Assembly (NCBI GenBank): GCA_938075415.1
Contig: CALJHC010000004.1
Span: 1-64,000 of the forward strand
Origin: an uncultured Rubripirellula sp.
GTDB taxonomy: Bacteria > Planctomycetota > Planctomycetia > Pirellulales > Pirellulaceae
Direction of reading: 5' to 3'
Length of the DNA stretch: 64,000 nt
Shown here: positions 36,623 through 47,478 of the stretch, piece after piece
Layout of the letters: the number at the start of each line of letters is the position of its first letter
How positions within the stretch are numbered: position 1 is the first letter of the stretch
Made by a program: the position numbers and the translations under genes
The notes under the pieces: model-generated
Told to the model about the DNA's origin: nothing
The model's input: the letters and a program-made list of their open reading frames with translations, nothing else
Databases searched by the model: none

Positions 36623-39454
36623 CTACCATGTGCGAAATAAATCACTCTGCACAATGAAGTGGATCACTTCCCTTAACCCATCTCCGCTTCGACGCACCTG
36701 CGCAGTAATTCGATCAACTTCACTTCGGTCCGCAAATGTCAATGGCCTACCAAGCGAATAAGCCAACAACTTCGACACGGTCGCTTGGACAACCTGATCT
36801 TGGCGATTGATCAAGAGAAACCTTTTCAATCCCTCCACGCCATCGATCACCTCACCATTGAACAACTTGCTTGAAGCATCAATTGGCTGACCGTTAATCG
36901 AGTTTCGCCAGCGCCCCAATGCATCGTAATTCTCAAACGCGATTCCCCACGGGTCAATTTTAGCATGGCACGAAAGACAGGCAGCATGATTACGGTGGTC
37001 TTCGATACGCTCCTTGAGTGTCATCTTGGCAATCTCCGGATCCGCCAGATCGATCTGCGGAACCGCCGGTGGGGGTGGCGGTGGAGGATCATCCAAGACA
37101 CTTTCCAGAAGCCAAATCGCACGCTTGAGAGGGTGCGAATCTGGCCAATCTGAATTCATCGCCAAAAAACCTGCCTGCGTGAGTAATCCACCCCGTCGCG
37201 CATCATCGGTGATCGTGACTTTGCGAAAGTGGTTACCTTGGACTCCAGCTACTCCATAATGAGTTGCCAAGCGTTCATTGAGCATCGCGTAATCACAATG
37301 AACTAAATCAAGTAATGGGAGATTTTCACTCAGCAGCTCCGAGAAGAATGCGATGGGTTCCTGCAGCATTGCTTCTTTTAACAGCGGATCAAATCCACCT
37401 ACATTCTGCTTGAAATTTTGAAATTCCAACAATTGCAAATCAAGCCATTGCCAAACGAATTGCTCCACAAACCGTTCGCAACGCGGATCGTCCAGCATCC
37501 GTTCCACCTGCGATTCAAGGACTTCAAGATGCGTTAACCGACCTTCTGACGCGATCTCGGTTAACTCCTGATCTGGTACGCTGCACCACAAAAACAACGC
37601 AAGGCGTTCCGCTAGTTTATTGCCATCTAACGATTTTGTATTTTCGGCGTCTCCATCCAAGGCAATTTCTGGTTGTACCGAAACATATAAAAATTGCGGC
37701 GACGATAGAACAACGGAAAGCACCTCGGCAATCGCTTCTTCAAAACTATCGCAGCGACTACGAATAGCCAGAAATTGCTTCAGCTTCGCGTCAATCTCCG
37801 ACGATGCGATATTTCTACGCCACGCTCGATTCATAAAATGACCGATGATCAACCTCGCTCTCTCAGACTCTTCTTCCACACCCTCACCGGGTGAAAAAAT
37901 CTTACGATGTGACTCGGGAGGCCATTGATTAAAAACGGGAGCCTCGACTCGTAAGTAATTGACGCGGACCAATGACTTCGACGCAGAGCTATTCACGATT
38001 CTTACATATTCCGAGGGACTCGGTGTTGAGCCCATGGGAGACGTTTTCCGAACCGAATTTCTGGGATAAATTTCTCCAAGTGGTACATCCCATTGGACAA
38101 CCTGCGGATTCTCAATACTTCCCGTCACCGCGGTATCCTCACTGCTGACTCGCAGTAACGCTCGCCCCTCGTTACTCGCCTGCCAACCGAATAACAATTG
38201 CAGGCTGGGGATTGCGTGATCTGAATCTGCAGAACGAGCCACCTCGGCGGTCACTCGCATGGTTCCCTCATCGGGCAAGTAATTCCCTAGTTCAAAGATT
38301 ATTCGATGACTTTCGCCATTGGGCAGCAAGGCAACCGACTTCTGCTGCGGTGGGTTTTCCTGTCTATCATCCGTGGGGGAAAACGCGTATTTGGCGTTGT
38401 AATACTGCCACTGCGTTCGCGCGAATCGCCCGACTTCGAGATCCTGATAATGGGCCCCACCCGGTCTTTGGAGAAACCGATCTTTCAAAGCCGTCACCTC
38501 CGCTGAAAGTTTATCGGGATCCTCTTTAAGATCATTCTTCAATTTTTCAATTTGCTGCTCTTGCTTGCTCCACTCACGCTCGGCCATCAAGTCAATCGGG
38601 ATCAGCCAGTGCATGGTTTTTGGCCGCGGTCCCACAACGATTGCACGACGCAACGACTCTCGAGCGATCTGTTGATAAGTCTCGAACTGATCCACGGAAA
38701 TGTGAAGCAGATCAGAACGGTTCACAAACCCGTCCTCGGCATGCGCCTCGGGTGGTAAATCGTCGGCGAAGTCCCATGGCAAACCGAGTAAGTCCTGTAG
38801 AGCGTAGTTGTATTCGTAACGCGTCAGTCGCCTGAACGAGGAGAGTCCTTGGTTTTGACGCCGCAGCAACGAAGCCAGGTGAAGCTCAGCAGTTAACCAA
38901 TCGACCAACTCACTCTGCACCTCAGAGGATAATGCCCCCTCTTCAGCCGGCGGCATCTCTCCTTTCGTGACGACGGAAAAAACCTCCATCCACCAGTCCA
39001 CATCAGCGCCGCTTGCCAGATCCGGGTCGAGCGTATCGATTCGCACTTGCCCCTCAATCAATTCGGGACCGTGGCAGTCGACGCAATGCTTTAACAGCAG
39101 CGGTTTGATCTTCGTTTCAAAACGAACCAGTCTTGCCTCTTTCGACTGATTCGCGTTCTCTAGATTCACTATGCTTGGTTTCACTGATTCATCATGCCCA
39201 ATCGCAAAACGCGACCGCGAAACCCCAGAATGCTTCAATTCGGAAAGTGAGATTTTATCATGGACGTCCAGTTTCACTTCCTTGGCGTCCTTCCCTTCAG
39301 TGGATCGCAAATGATCGACTGCTTTGTTGGGATTCGCGGGATCCTGATCCGATATTGCCTGCGCCAACAAAACGCCGCCACAAATGGCGAAATGCAGCGA
39401 GAGAACAACATGCTTAAAACGCAACAGGTTGTGAAGCATTGGATAGGTGCTCAA
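36623..39454 (-). CDS. DUF1592 family PSCyt-type protein
   Basis: A 943-residue exported protein with the full planctomycete set: a cytochrome-like domain with haem motif HCVDCHG (KIKPLLLKHCVDCHG), DUF1587 (RRLTRYEYNYALQDLLGLP), DUF1595 (GHFMNRAWRRNI), DUF1592 (LAERLALFLWCSVPD), DUF1588 with a second motif CLSCHAKIDPWG, and DUF1585 (LAYSLGRPLTFADRSEVD). A run of seven prolines joins DUF1588 parts. The N-terminus has a signal segment (VVLSLHFAICGGVLLAQA) after about 17 residues, so M6 may be the true start. Role inferred: a multi-domain extracytoplasmic redox protein acting with the DUF1552 partner, order DUF1592 first. Confidence 0.93.
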   Translation of the reverse strand: MSTYPMLHNLLRFKHVVLSLHFAICGGVLLAQAISDQDPANPNKAVDHLRSTEGKDAKEVKLDVHDKISLSELKHSGVSRSRFAIGHDESVKPSIVNLENANQSKEARLVRFETKIKPLLLKHCVDCHGPELIEGQVRIDTLDPDLASGADVDWWMEVFSVVTKGEMPPAEEGALSSEVQSELVDWLTAELHLASLLRRQNQGLSSFRRLTRYEYNYALQDLLGLPWDFADDLPPEAHAEDGFVNRSDLLHISVDQFETYQQIARESLRRAIVVGPRPKTMHWLIPIDLMAEREWSKQEQQIEKLKNDLKEDPDKLSAEVTALKDRFLQRPGGAHYQDLEVGRFARTQWQYYNAKYAFSPTDDRQENPPQQKSVALLPNGESHRIIFELGNYLPDEGTMRVTAEVARSADSDHAIPSLQLLFGWQASNEGRALLRVSSEDTAVTGSIENPQVVQWDVPLGEIYPRNSVRKTSPMGSTPSPSEYVRIVNSSASKSLVRVNYLRVEAPVFNQWPPESHRKIFSPGEGVEEESERARLIIGHFMNRAWRRNIASSEIDAKLKQFLAIRSRCDSFEEAIAEVLSVVLSSPQFLYVSVQPEIALDGDAENTKSLDGNKLAERLALFLWCSVPDQELTEIASEGRLTHLEVLESQVERMLDDPRCERFVEQFVWQWLDLQLLEFQNFKQNVGGFDPLLKEAMLQEPIAFFSELLSENLPLLDLVHCDYAMLNERLATHYGVAGVQGNHFRKVTITDDARRGGLLTQAGFLAMNSDWPDSHPLKRAIWLLESVLDDPPPPPPPAVPQIDLADPEIAKMTLKERIEDHRNHAACLSCHAKIDPWGIAFENYDALGRWRNSINGQPIDASSKLFNGEVIDGVEGLKRFLLINRQDQVVQATVSKLLAYSLGRPLTFADRSEVDRITAQVRRSGDGLREVIHFIVQSDLFRTW

Positions 39455-39818
39455 ATAGCAGAACTAATGATTGCGTTGGCGAAAACCGTCGCTGGAATTT
39501 GTTCAAACACGTAACACGCGTCAAACAAACGGCATGGGGAAGCAGTGATGGCGGGAGAACACAAATCGGTTGATCGCGGTCTGCTTTTACCCGCCGATCA
39601 AGTGCAAGTGACAACAGCAAGTAACATGATACCAACTGATGCCTGACATTTCATTGTCAACTTTCCAGCGAACCACCCAAAACAATATCCCACAATCAGG
39701 TCGAAAATAATTCCTCCCATTAACGCTCAGAAAACGGAATTTAGCCGACCGAGCCAGCAACTTGCGAACGCGTTTTTCGTCACAAAAACCACCTCTCCAT
39801 CGTATTTCCGCAAAACGT
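39455..39818. other. Intergenic region, 364 bp
   Basis: Lies between the DUF1592 start and the PEP carboxylase stop, both on the minus strand. An 88-codon frame overlapping the PEP carboxylase end has no support as a gene. Confidence 0.4.
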
Positions 39819-42623
39819 TCAGCCGCTTGTTCGCATCCCGGCCGCAATTCCATTAATCGACAGACGCATCAGGTGTCGATGCTCGTCTTGATCTGATTGT
39901 GCAGATTCCGATCCTTGCTTTTGCAGTCTTGATCGATTCCTCCTCATGAGATCAACCTGAATCAGATTCAAGGGATCAACAAAACAATTTCGCACTCGAA
40001 TCGAATCTTTCAGCCACGGTGTACCGTCAAGTAGTTCGTCCTGCTGGGTAATCGCACAAACCGCCGTACTTGATTTCGAGTATTCATCAGAAATCAAAGA
40101 CGCAATGGGATGCTGCTCATCGGAATCGGTTGTTAGTTCCGCATAGAGTTTCGCCACCTCGATGTCTGACTTCGCCAAGGCCAGCTCTGCATTATCAATC
40201 ATCGCCCGAAAAAATGGCCACTGCCGATACATTTCTTGCAATCGCAAATCGCTGGACGCCTCACCATTGACTCTCTCTATTGCTGAACCCAATCCATACC
40301 AAGCAGGAAGCAGGCATCGTGACTGAGTCCAAGAGAAAACCCAGGGTATTGCACGAAGATCCGCCAAACCGCCACCCGGCTTTCGACGTGAGGGACGTGA
40401 TCCTATCGGCAACTGTTCGATTTCGGAAATTGGTGTTGCAGCACGAAAGAAAGCAACAAAGCCGTCCTGCTCCACGAGGTGACGATAACAATCTAAAGCA
40501 TGAGCCGACATCTCATCCATCAGACGCTCCCATTCCGAGAGCGGTGCGGCGCTTGGCATGCCAACTGCCAACAGCGAAGAGCCAACGACTTGCTCCAAAT
40601 GACGGTGTGCAATCTCAGGATCGTCGTAACGATCAGACAGCACTTCTCCTTGCTCTGTTAAACGCAACTGACCATCAAACGTTTGATAGGGAAGCGACAA
40701 AATACTGCGAGCCGCCGGACCACCACCTCGCCCCAAGGAACCACCGCGTCCATGGAAGAATGCCAGTTTGACGCCAAACTCTTGCGCCACCTGTGCCAAG
40801 TCCTGCTGAGCTTGATAAAGCGACCAGCATGCCGGTAAGTAACCACCATCCTTCGTACTGTCAGAATAGCCCAACATGATCATTTGTTGATCACCCTGCT
40901 GACGCAGGTACTCTCGGTAGTGGTCTGTCTCGAGCATTTCACGAAGAATCCTTGGTCCATTCTTCAGATCATCGATCGTTTCAAGCAGTGGAGCAATTGG
41001 AATGCACCCCTCCTCGTGTTGACCCGACCTTCCTTGATGGGTCTGTTTCCAAAGCCACAAGACGGTGAGAACGTCTGTGACAGATGAAGTCATACTGATC
41101 ACATGGGCGCCGACTGGCTCCAAAGAATAGGTCGCAGCAATCCAATGAAGCAGTTCATACAACTGCAAAGCCTCTTCAGTTTGTTCTGTGCAACGATGCC
41201 CGGAAAGCCTCAGGGGCAAATCCATCGTCTCCAACAGCAACCTCCTTCGTCCAAGCTCATCAAGACTTGCAGGATTTTCATGCAACCCAAGTTGGCTTGC
41301 AATCTCATTGAACACCTCACAATAGACCTTCGCATTTTGTCGGACATCAAGCCGCGCCAGATGCAACCCAAAGGTGATAACCTGCGATTTCCATGCACGC
41401 AGTTCAGGCATGTAGTTGGAACTGCCGGGTAATTCCCGCACAGCGACCAGCAAACACTCAACATCTCTTTCCAATTGATCGCTCGTACGATAATCCGGAC
41501 TGCGGGCATCCGTCAGCACTGTTGCAGAAGCTGACCGGTTATCGCTCTCAAGAGCCTCCTCAACCGCACTGGCTGTACGCATTAATCGCCAGCGGATGAT
41601 TGACAACCAGCGTCTCAATAATTCATTAGGTGGAATCGCAGCAAGACGATCTTCGAGAACTGGCCAACGATCGATTGCTGAGTGAATCTCGCCGTTCAGA
41701 TCCGCCATCTCACCGACCTGTCTCGATGACAGACTAAGCGAATCAAATAATTTCTTCGCGGTATTCAAGTGAAAGGTAATTGCCTCTTTTCTGAGCCAGA
41801 GAACGGTTTCTCGCGTCACCGCTGCCGTGACTCCAGGGTGGCCATCCCGATCACCACCAATCCACGAACCGAAACGAACACAACAGGCACTGGAATCCGA
41901 GGTCATTGCATAATGCTCTTTGATCGCCGAACTCAGTTCATCGGCGATTCGCGGCACTGCTTCCCACAAGACCGGTTTCACCGATAAACCACGCGCTACC
42001 TCTTGCATCACCGACGGACGCCAAGGGCGAATAAAATCCGTCTGCCAAAGCTTTGCAATTTCGCCCCGTAATTGCTGTTCGTATTGAGCTCGCTGTTCAG
42101 GCCACGGATCATGATCAAGCTGCGTCATTAACTCGCGGATTGATCGCAATTTCCGTCGCACTGATCGTCGCTTCGCTTCCGTGGGATGCGCAGTGAACAC
42201 CAGTTCGATATCCAACTCATCAATCAACGGCTGAAACTCACTCGCATCGACTCCGCTCGACTTCAATGTAAAAACCGCTTCACTGATCGATTCTTTCCGC
42301 GGGGCCGGATAGACCAACCTTGCCCGCTCAGCCAATACACTGACACGCCTTCGATCCTCGACAACATTCATCAGGTCCAGAAAGACGCTGAACGCACGAA
42401 TCACCACACGTTGCTGCTGCACATCCAATCCTGCGACTAGCTCTCGCAGGGACTGATCTGTTGCCTCTTGGCCATAGCGGCGTGCTTGAGACGCTAGCCG
42501 CAACCTCTCAACAACGGCAAGCGCGTCCTGACCCTCAAACTCACCTATCACTTCACCTAGCTGCCTGACTAGAAAATCGACCTCACCCTGTGACTGATTA
42601 ACCTGCTTGGCCTGCAATGACAT
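39819..42623 (-). CDS. ppc: Phosphoenolpyruvate carboxylase
   Basis: A 934-residue cytoplasmic enzyme, normal length. It carboxylates PEP with bicarbonate to oxaloacetate, refilling the TCA cycle. All signatures are present: VFTAHPTEAKRRSVRRKL with catalytic His146, FGSWIGGDRDGHPGVTA, MLGYSDSTKDGGYLPA, and FFHGRGGSLGRGGGPA, the mobile loop. The conserved C-terminal tail is usually GIAAGMRNTG; here it ends GIAAGMRTSG, a small change at a functionally important tail. AAGGA six bases before ATG supports the start. Divergent from a SulP anion transporter across an 888-bp gap. Confidence 0.98.
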   Translation of the reverse strand: MSLQAKQVNQSQGEVDFLVRQLGEVIGEFEGQDALAVVERLRLASQARRYGQEATDQSLRELVAGLDVQQQRVVIRAFSVFLDLMNVVEDRRRVSVLAERARLVYPAPRKESISEAVFTLKSSGVDASEFQPLIDELDIELVFTAHPTEAKRRSVRRKLRSIRELMTQLDHDPWPEQRAQYEQQLRGEIAKLWQTDFIRPWRPSVMQEVARGLSVKPVLWEAVPRIADELSSAIKEHYAMTSDSSACCVRFGSWIGGDRDGHPGVTAAVTRETVLWLRKEAITFHLNTAKKLFDSLSLSSRQVGEMADLNGEIHSAIDRWPVLEDRLAAIPPNELLRRWLSIIRWRLMRTASAVEEALESDNRSASATVLTDARSPDYRTSDQLERDVECLLVAVRELPGSSNYMPELRAWKSQVITFGLHLARLDVRQNAKVYCEVFNEIASQLGLHENPASLDELGRRRLLLETMDLPLRLSGHRCTEQTEEALQLYELLHWIAATYSLEPVGAHVISMTSSVTDVLTVLWLWKQTHQGRSGQHEEGCIPIAPLLETIDDLKNGPRILREMLETDHYREYLRQQGDQQMIMLGYSDSTKDGGYLPACWSLYQAQQDLAQVAQEFGVKLAFFHGRGGSLGRGGGPAARSILSLPYQTFDGQLRLTEQGEVLSDRYDDPEIAHRHLEQVVGSSLLAVGMPSAAPLSEWERLMDEMSAHALDCYRHLVEQDGFVAFFRAATPISEIEQLPIGSRPSRRKPGGGLADLRAIPWVFSWTQSRCLLPAWYGLGSAIERVNGEASSDLRLQEMYRQWPFFRAMIDNAELALAKSDIEVAKLYAELTTDSDEQHPIASLISDEYSKSSTAVCAITQQDELLDGTPWLKDSIRVRNCFVDPLNLIQVDLMRRNRSRLQKQGSESAQSDQDEHRHLMRLSINGIAAGMRTSG

Positions 42624-43511
42624 TTTGTTCCTTCTTGAATCTGATGAGCATCTGTTGTCATGCCGTTTTTATTCGGCTATCCGGAAAAAAGCAATTTGGC
42701 TGAACAATGACGCGCGTCTTATTTCGCCAATTCAACCGTTGACTTCCACTTCAAAACGATTCACGGAAACTGCAATCACGATTCTCGAACCGAGGCTAAA
42801 AAGTGCATACTTCGAACTCAAATCACTGAAGGGCTCAACCAAACTGGCAAGAATTGCCCCTACTTAGAGCAGCATAACGATTCTGAACATCGAATACGTT
42901 GATCCCTATCGGCACTGATTTTAACCGAACACTGCCTGACCTCCATTTTCAAAGAGGTGATAACCATGACTGCCTTCGACGATTCACAATTCAAAATCAG
43001 AATAATGGGCGATGCAAAACGTACGGAAGAATCAAAAGCCAAGGCGACGAGCGCCAACCTCTTCTACGCTCAATCCTCGAAAACCGGGAGTCGCTATCAG
43101 TGCATGAGTCGTTCACAATGAAAATCAGGCGGACGAATTTTTACAATGTCGATAAATAAAATATTCCACATAAAAAACATTAAGAAAAAGAAAGCACTTA
43201 AAGTCAAGCCACATTGCCTTCCACTCCGCTTAAGGGAGCGAAGTCCCCGCTAGGGGCAATTTAATGAAACGGAACAAACATGAACGAAAAAGTAATCCGT
43301 TTTCGGCCTTGCTGTACCTCCAATGTCCCGTTAGCCTCCCGCCCTCCCTCTGCTTGGGCGAAGCACCCAGTTTTACTTTCGGGTGATCACCAACACTAGA
43401 AATTGACATCTTTGAACCCAAAAGTGTCGGAAGCCGCAATTCTCGCGATCCATGCCATGGAGAATTCATGGCGACATATTTTGGCAGCAGCTATAGCGAC
43501 ATACACCCTAC
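42624..43511. other. Long divergent intergenic region, 888 bp
   Basis: Separates ppc and the SulP gene and should contain both promoters. Part of it (about 43140-43200) is A/T-rich. The frames found on the minus strand (65 and 79 codons) have no recognisable protein features. A short direct repeat gcgacata occurs at about 43468 and 43497 just before the SulP start. Confidence 0.45.
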
Positions 43512-45272
43512 ATGCTTGATCTTTTCCGCTCACGACCACAGAACCTGAAAAGCGAAATCCTTTCGGGGCTCACGGTCGCCCTGGCTTTAGTTCCAGAAGC
43601 AATTGCTTTTGCCTTCGTGGCAGGAGTTTCTCCGATCATTGGTCTCTACTCCGCGTTCTTCATTGGATTGATCGCAGCGACTTTCGGTGGTCGGCCCGGA
43701 ATGATCTCTGGCGCAACGGGAGCGATGGCGGTGGTGGTAGTCGGACTCGTGGCCATACACGGGGTCGAATATCTTTTTCCGACGGTAATCCTATGCGGCC
43801 TCCTTCAGGTTGTGATTGGGATCGCTCGCCTCGGAGTCCTCATTCGAATGGTTCCGCACTCGGTGATGCTAGGCTTCGTTAACGGTCTCGCAATCGTGAT
43901 ATGCATGGCCCAGTTCGGCAGTTTTAAAACGGTTAATTCGACGGGACAGCTTCAAGCAATGCAGGGTCCCGCAATCTGGATCATGCTGGCTCTGACGGCA
44001 TTAACCATGGCGGTTATCTGGTTGCTTCCGAAAGTCACAAAGGCTGCCCCATCATCTTTGGTGGCAATCTTGGTGGTCACCTCTATCGGCATTGCCCTGA
44101 ACAAAACCCTCCCGGCAAACTTGGCAGCAACGAACCAGAACAACGTGGTAATGACCGTCGGGGACATGCTGACGACCAATGCAAAGGTGGCAGCCGCAAA
44201 AATGGCTGTCCGCCAAGACTTAACTTCAACCAACAGTGCAAACAACGCAAATCCGACGACAGCAGATCAACGGGCTGATGATGCATCCATACAACTGGCG
44301 ATGGAATCGATTGACCCTGATTCTATGAGCATCCGAGCTGGACTTCCCACCCTCTTCTTTTTGTCTCATTCCATTCCACCAATCAATCTCGAAACACTCT
44401 GGATTATTCTTCCATTTGCCGTGATCCTGGCTGCGGTTGGCCTTATCGAATCACTGATGACACTCACATTGATCGATGAAATCACCGAAACGCAAGGTAG
44501 CAGTAACCGTGAATGCCTTGGTCAAGGTGCCGCCAATCTCCTTTGCGGAATGTTCGGGGGAATGGGTGGGTGTGCCATGATCGGCCAATCGCTGATCAAC
44601 GTGGAATCAGGAGGACGGGGAAGAATTTCTGGTATCTTCGCGGCCGGCAGCTTACTCACCTTCGTGCTATTTTTCTCGACTTGGATTGAAATGATTCCAA
44701 TGGCAGCACTGGTCGGCGTGATGTTCATGGTTGTCATTGGTACGTTTGAGTGGGCCTCTCTGAAACTCTATCGAAAAGTTCCCCTCACTGACTTCCTTGT
44801 GATGGTCATTGTCACCCTCTACACCGCTGTCATGCACGATTTAGCTTCCGCCGTGATCATTGGCGTGATTGTTTCATCGCTCGCGTTTGCATTTAAGCAT
44901 GCCAAGAACGTCAATGCAGAAGTCCGCATTAATGATCACGGAGCAAGGATCTATCAGCTACATGGACCACTTTTCTTTGCATCAACAACACAGTTCAAAG
45001 AAATCTTCCAACCAAAAGATGACCCCGAGTGCGTGATCATCGATTTCTACTTCACCAAGGTGTATGACCACTCCGGTATGGAAGCAATTCACAGCGTCGC
45101 ACAAAAGTATCAGCAACTTGGGAAAACGCTGCACCTGACTCATCTGAGCGAAGACTGCCGCGAGATGCTGAAGAATGCTCAGGATCTTATCTCAATTCAA
45201 ATGTGGGACGAACCGCAATTTCACGTCTCCACCGATCGTTTAACTAGCGTGGGTCCCAGAACCGAGAGCTGA
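43512..45272 (+). CDS. SulP-family anion transporter with STAS domain
   Basis: A 586-residue inner-membrane transporter with the SulP core beginning [38 protein letters not shown], then [16 protein letters not shown], and a cytoplasmic STAS domain at about 475-570 ([34 protein letters not shown]). SulP proteins carry sulfate, bicarbonate or other anions. A hydrophilic insertion of about 60 residues (about 215-275, rich in Asn, Thr, Ala and Asp) interrupts the membrane core and is unusual. Its position divergent from PEP carboxylase favours bicarbonate as substrate, but the nearby sulfatases make sulfate possible as well. No clear Shine-Dalgarno. Confidence 0.93.
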   Translation: MLDLFRSRPQNLKSEILSGLTVALALVPEAIAFAFVAGVSPIIGLYSAFFIGLIAATFGGRPGMISGATGAMAVVVVGLVAIHGVEYLFPTVILCGLLQVVIGIARLGVLIRMVPHSVMLGFVNGLAIVICMAQFGSFKTVNSTGQLQAMQGPAIWIMLALTALTMAVIWLLPKVTKAAPSSLVAILVVTSIGIALNKTLPANLAATNQNNVVMTVGDMLTTNAKVAAAKMAVRQDLTSTNSANNANPTTADQRADDASIQLAMESIDPDSMSIRAGLPTLFFLSHSIPPINLETLWIILPFAVILAAVGLIESLMTLTLIDEITETQGSSNRECLGQGAANLLCGMFGGMGGCAMIGQSLINVESGGRGRISGIFAAGSLLTFVLFFSTWIEMIPMAALVGVMFMVVIGTFEWASLKLYRKVPLTDFLVMVIVTLYTAVMHDLASAVIIGVIVSSLAFAFKHAKNVNAEVRINDHGARIYQLHGPLFFASTTQFKEIFQPKDDPECVIIDFYFTKVYDHSGMEAIHSVAQKYQQLGKTLHLTHLSEDCREMLKNAQDLISIQMWDEPQFHVSTDRLTSVGPRTES

Positions 45273-45433
45273 ATGGGGCCGATTCCGTCAGGCAGGTCCG
45301 ATCGATTAATTATCGAGCATCGCACATCAACGCCTTCTCTTATTAGGTTCATTGCATCGGGGCAATGTTTTTGGGAACCTAACTCGTCGTCCACCTGATG
45401 GCAGAACCACAACTGAGTAAAATCACAACCGAG

Positions 45434-46858
45434 TTACTGTTCAGGCCATCGGACATGAGCGGCGTAAGGTAAGTATCGATTGGATTCGGATAAGTAGTGC
45501 CAGCCCGTGACGAATGCACTTCCATCATCATCCCGAGTATTGCTTCCGTAAAACAAGACTCGATCTCGACCAAGAATATTCTGCGCAGACGCTTTTAACG
45601 CGATCACTTCACCCCGCCACTGTTCCAGGTCATAGACCACCCAATGCGTTTCTCCCTCGCAAGTGGCAATTCCACACAACGTAAGTTCTCCATCGGGCGA
45701 ACACAGGAAAGAGGCATAGGACTCACCCTTGGGATGAAACCAGCCGAGACGCTCCACCGAGGACGGTTTCTCACCGTTGGTGCGCAATCGATACAAGGCT
45801 CCCTTGGAGGTCGTGAATAAGCAATCGCCATTCTTTAGGAAGGCAAAACCTGTAATGCCGTGAGAAGAAAAATCTGAGGTCGCTCCGTAATCATCGATTG
45901 GATGAGAGGCAACCTCTTTCATCTGGTCGTCGTATTCAATCAACTGAACAATATAGTTTCCTTCACCTCGAAGAATCACTCGAGGTACATAGGCGTGCTC
46001 CTCCAGATCAACGATTAGATTTCGAGAAATGTGACCACCGGAGGAACCAACTTGGATTTTCTGAACGGCCGCTGTCTCCGTGTCGTATTGATAGAGGATG
46101 TGTTGGTAATATCCCAACGCATAGACGTAGCGACCGGTGCATCCCGTAGCAATGATCGCTTCTGGAATCGCCAGAAGGTGTTCCCATTGACTGACGGTCT
46201 CTGATGTTTGATTGGCAGAAACCGGCACACGCCACAAATTAGACCCGTAGATCGGCAAACGCGAACCATCCTCCGTCTCGCCTTGCTCATCCATGGACGC
46301 AAAGTAAACATAACCATCGTCGCCTTGCACGGGTTTGGTGTGAATCTTCATCTGAGTCATCGATTCACTCGCGATTCTGAGACGTCTCAAATTCGCGAGC
46401 GTGTCACCAGCGAATGTCGCTGATTCACGTCCGGGTGATAGACGACACAGGGCAGCAGACGCCTCATCACCAAAACAGGAAATGCCAAAATAGACATTTC
46501 CATAATCATCCCTTCCCGTCGCTCCCCAGATGGCGTGCTCAAAATCAACTTCGGGAAGTTGAATCTCCGTGATCTCTGGAGCCAACTTCCATCGAATTGA
46601 CGAATCCTCAAAGACTGTCCCTAGTCTCTGCTCACTGCTTCGGACCGACTGCGCGGTAAATTGCTCAACGGCAATCGGGGTCAAAATCTCTCCCTCGCTC
46701 AACAAACCCAGGCTGGACGGATCTGAATTGACTACGACTTGCTGGTCAGAGTTATTGACCTTTGCGGAAAACGTGCCGTCAGTCTCGTCAAGACACCCCA
46801 TGCAGGTGGCGAGAACCGTGAGAATCGAGGTCTGAACCAATCGGCGAAAATACTTCAC
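45434..46858 (-). CDS. Lipoprotein-like beta-propeller protein of unknown function
   Basis: About 474 residues from the GTG chosen here. That start gives a lipoprotein-type signal, KYFRRLVQTSILTVLATCMGC, with Cys as probable acylation site, although the lipobox MGC is imperfect. The body has propeller-like repeats (GYVYFASMDE, YVYALGYYQHILYQYDTE, SHGITGFAFLKNGDCLFTTSKGALYRLRTNGE, SFLCSPDGELTLCGIAT). Not recognised as a named family. The frame is open to a GTG at 46957, which would add 33 residues ahead of the signal. Convergent with the SulP gene. Ends HYLSESNRYLPYAAHVRWPEQ. Confidence 0.65.
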   Translation of the reverse strand: MKYFRRLVQTSILTVLATCMGCLDETDGTFSAKVNNSDQQVVVNSDPSSLGLLSEGEILTPIAVEQFTAQSVRSSEQRLGTVFEDSSIRWKLAPEITEIQLPEVDFEHAIWGATGRDDYGNVYFGISCFGDEASAALCRLSPGRESATFAGDTLANLRRLRIASESMTQMKIHTKPVQGDDGYVYFASMDEQGETEDGSRLPIYGSNLWRVPVSANQTSETVSQWEHLLAIPEAIIATGCTGRYVYALGYYQHILYQYDTETAAVQKIQVGSSGGHISRNLIVDLEEHAYVPRVILRGEGNYIVQLIEYDDQMKEVASHPIDDYGATSDFSSHGITGFAFLKNGDCLFTTSKGALYRLRTNGEKPSSVERLGWFHPKGESYASFLCSPDGELTLCGIATCEGETHWVVYDLEQWRGEVIALKASAQNILGRDRVLFYGSNTRDDDGSAFVTGWHYLSESNRYLPYAAHVRWPEQ

Positions 46859-47478
46859 TGGAATCTCTTTTAAAAAGTCCTCTGCGGATTCTACTTGGAT
46901 GACACCTTCCAAAGCTGCTTCAAAACGATTGAATTGATTCCTGATTGGCTGATTCACTTAATCGCTTCCATCTTTCATCTGAACTCTCCATCACCACCGA
47001 CACGAACCAGATCTCTGGGCTACGCAACGCCTTCTTTTCTAAACGCATAAATTCACACGACACCACAGCTACCCCTCGACCTGCCAAGAGAAATTTTCTG
47101 CCAACTCGTTGGTCTCCAAACGATATCAGACAGACGGTGGATTGATGGTAAAACAATCGATACCACGCTCTTGGGGCCATAACCGTCTTGAGCAATATCC
47201 CCGCCCAAAGAGAGGTACTCAATCAATGACTAGACTCAGCTTAATCGCAGACCAAAGAACAGGTCTCAACGGTGGAGAAACGGAGTGACTTACCACCTTG
47301 GCGGTACCATGTCGTAGCGATTCTAACGATAAAGTTCCCATCCCTGCCAATTCAAAAGATTCTCCCGACATCAATTCATCAAAATCCAAAATCTCAAAAC
47401 ATGGTAAACTCGTGAGGAACCACATATTCTGGCAGATGAATAACCATGCCTACACCTTCAAATCTCAAGGCTATTGCA
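46859..47478. other. Divergent intergenic region, 620 bp
   Basis: Separates the propeller lipoprotein gene and the dioxygenase gene; it should contain both promoters. The short open frames (100 codons minus strand, 63 plus strand) look spurious. Confidence 0.4.

Noticed and set aside
39587..39853. 88-codon minus-strand frame overlapping the PEP carboxylase end
   Set aside because: Begins inside ppc in another frame and has no recognisable motif; probably a shadow.
43230..43469. 79-codon minus-strand open frame between ppc and the SulP gene
   Set aside because: No Shine-Dalgarno, no homology I recognise and odd composition; it looks like chance coding in intergenic DNA.
46920..47222. 100-codon minus-strand frame before the propeller lipoprotein
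   Set aside because: No signal, domain or ribosome site; overlaps the likely promoter region.
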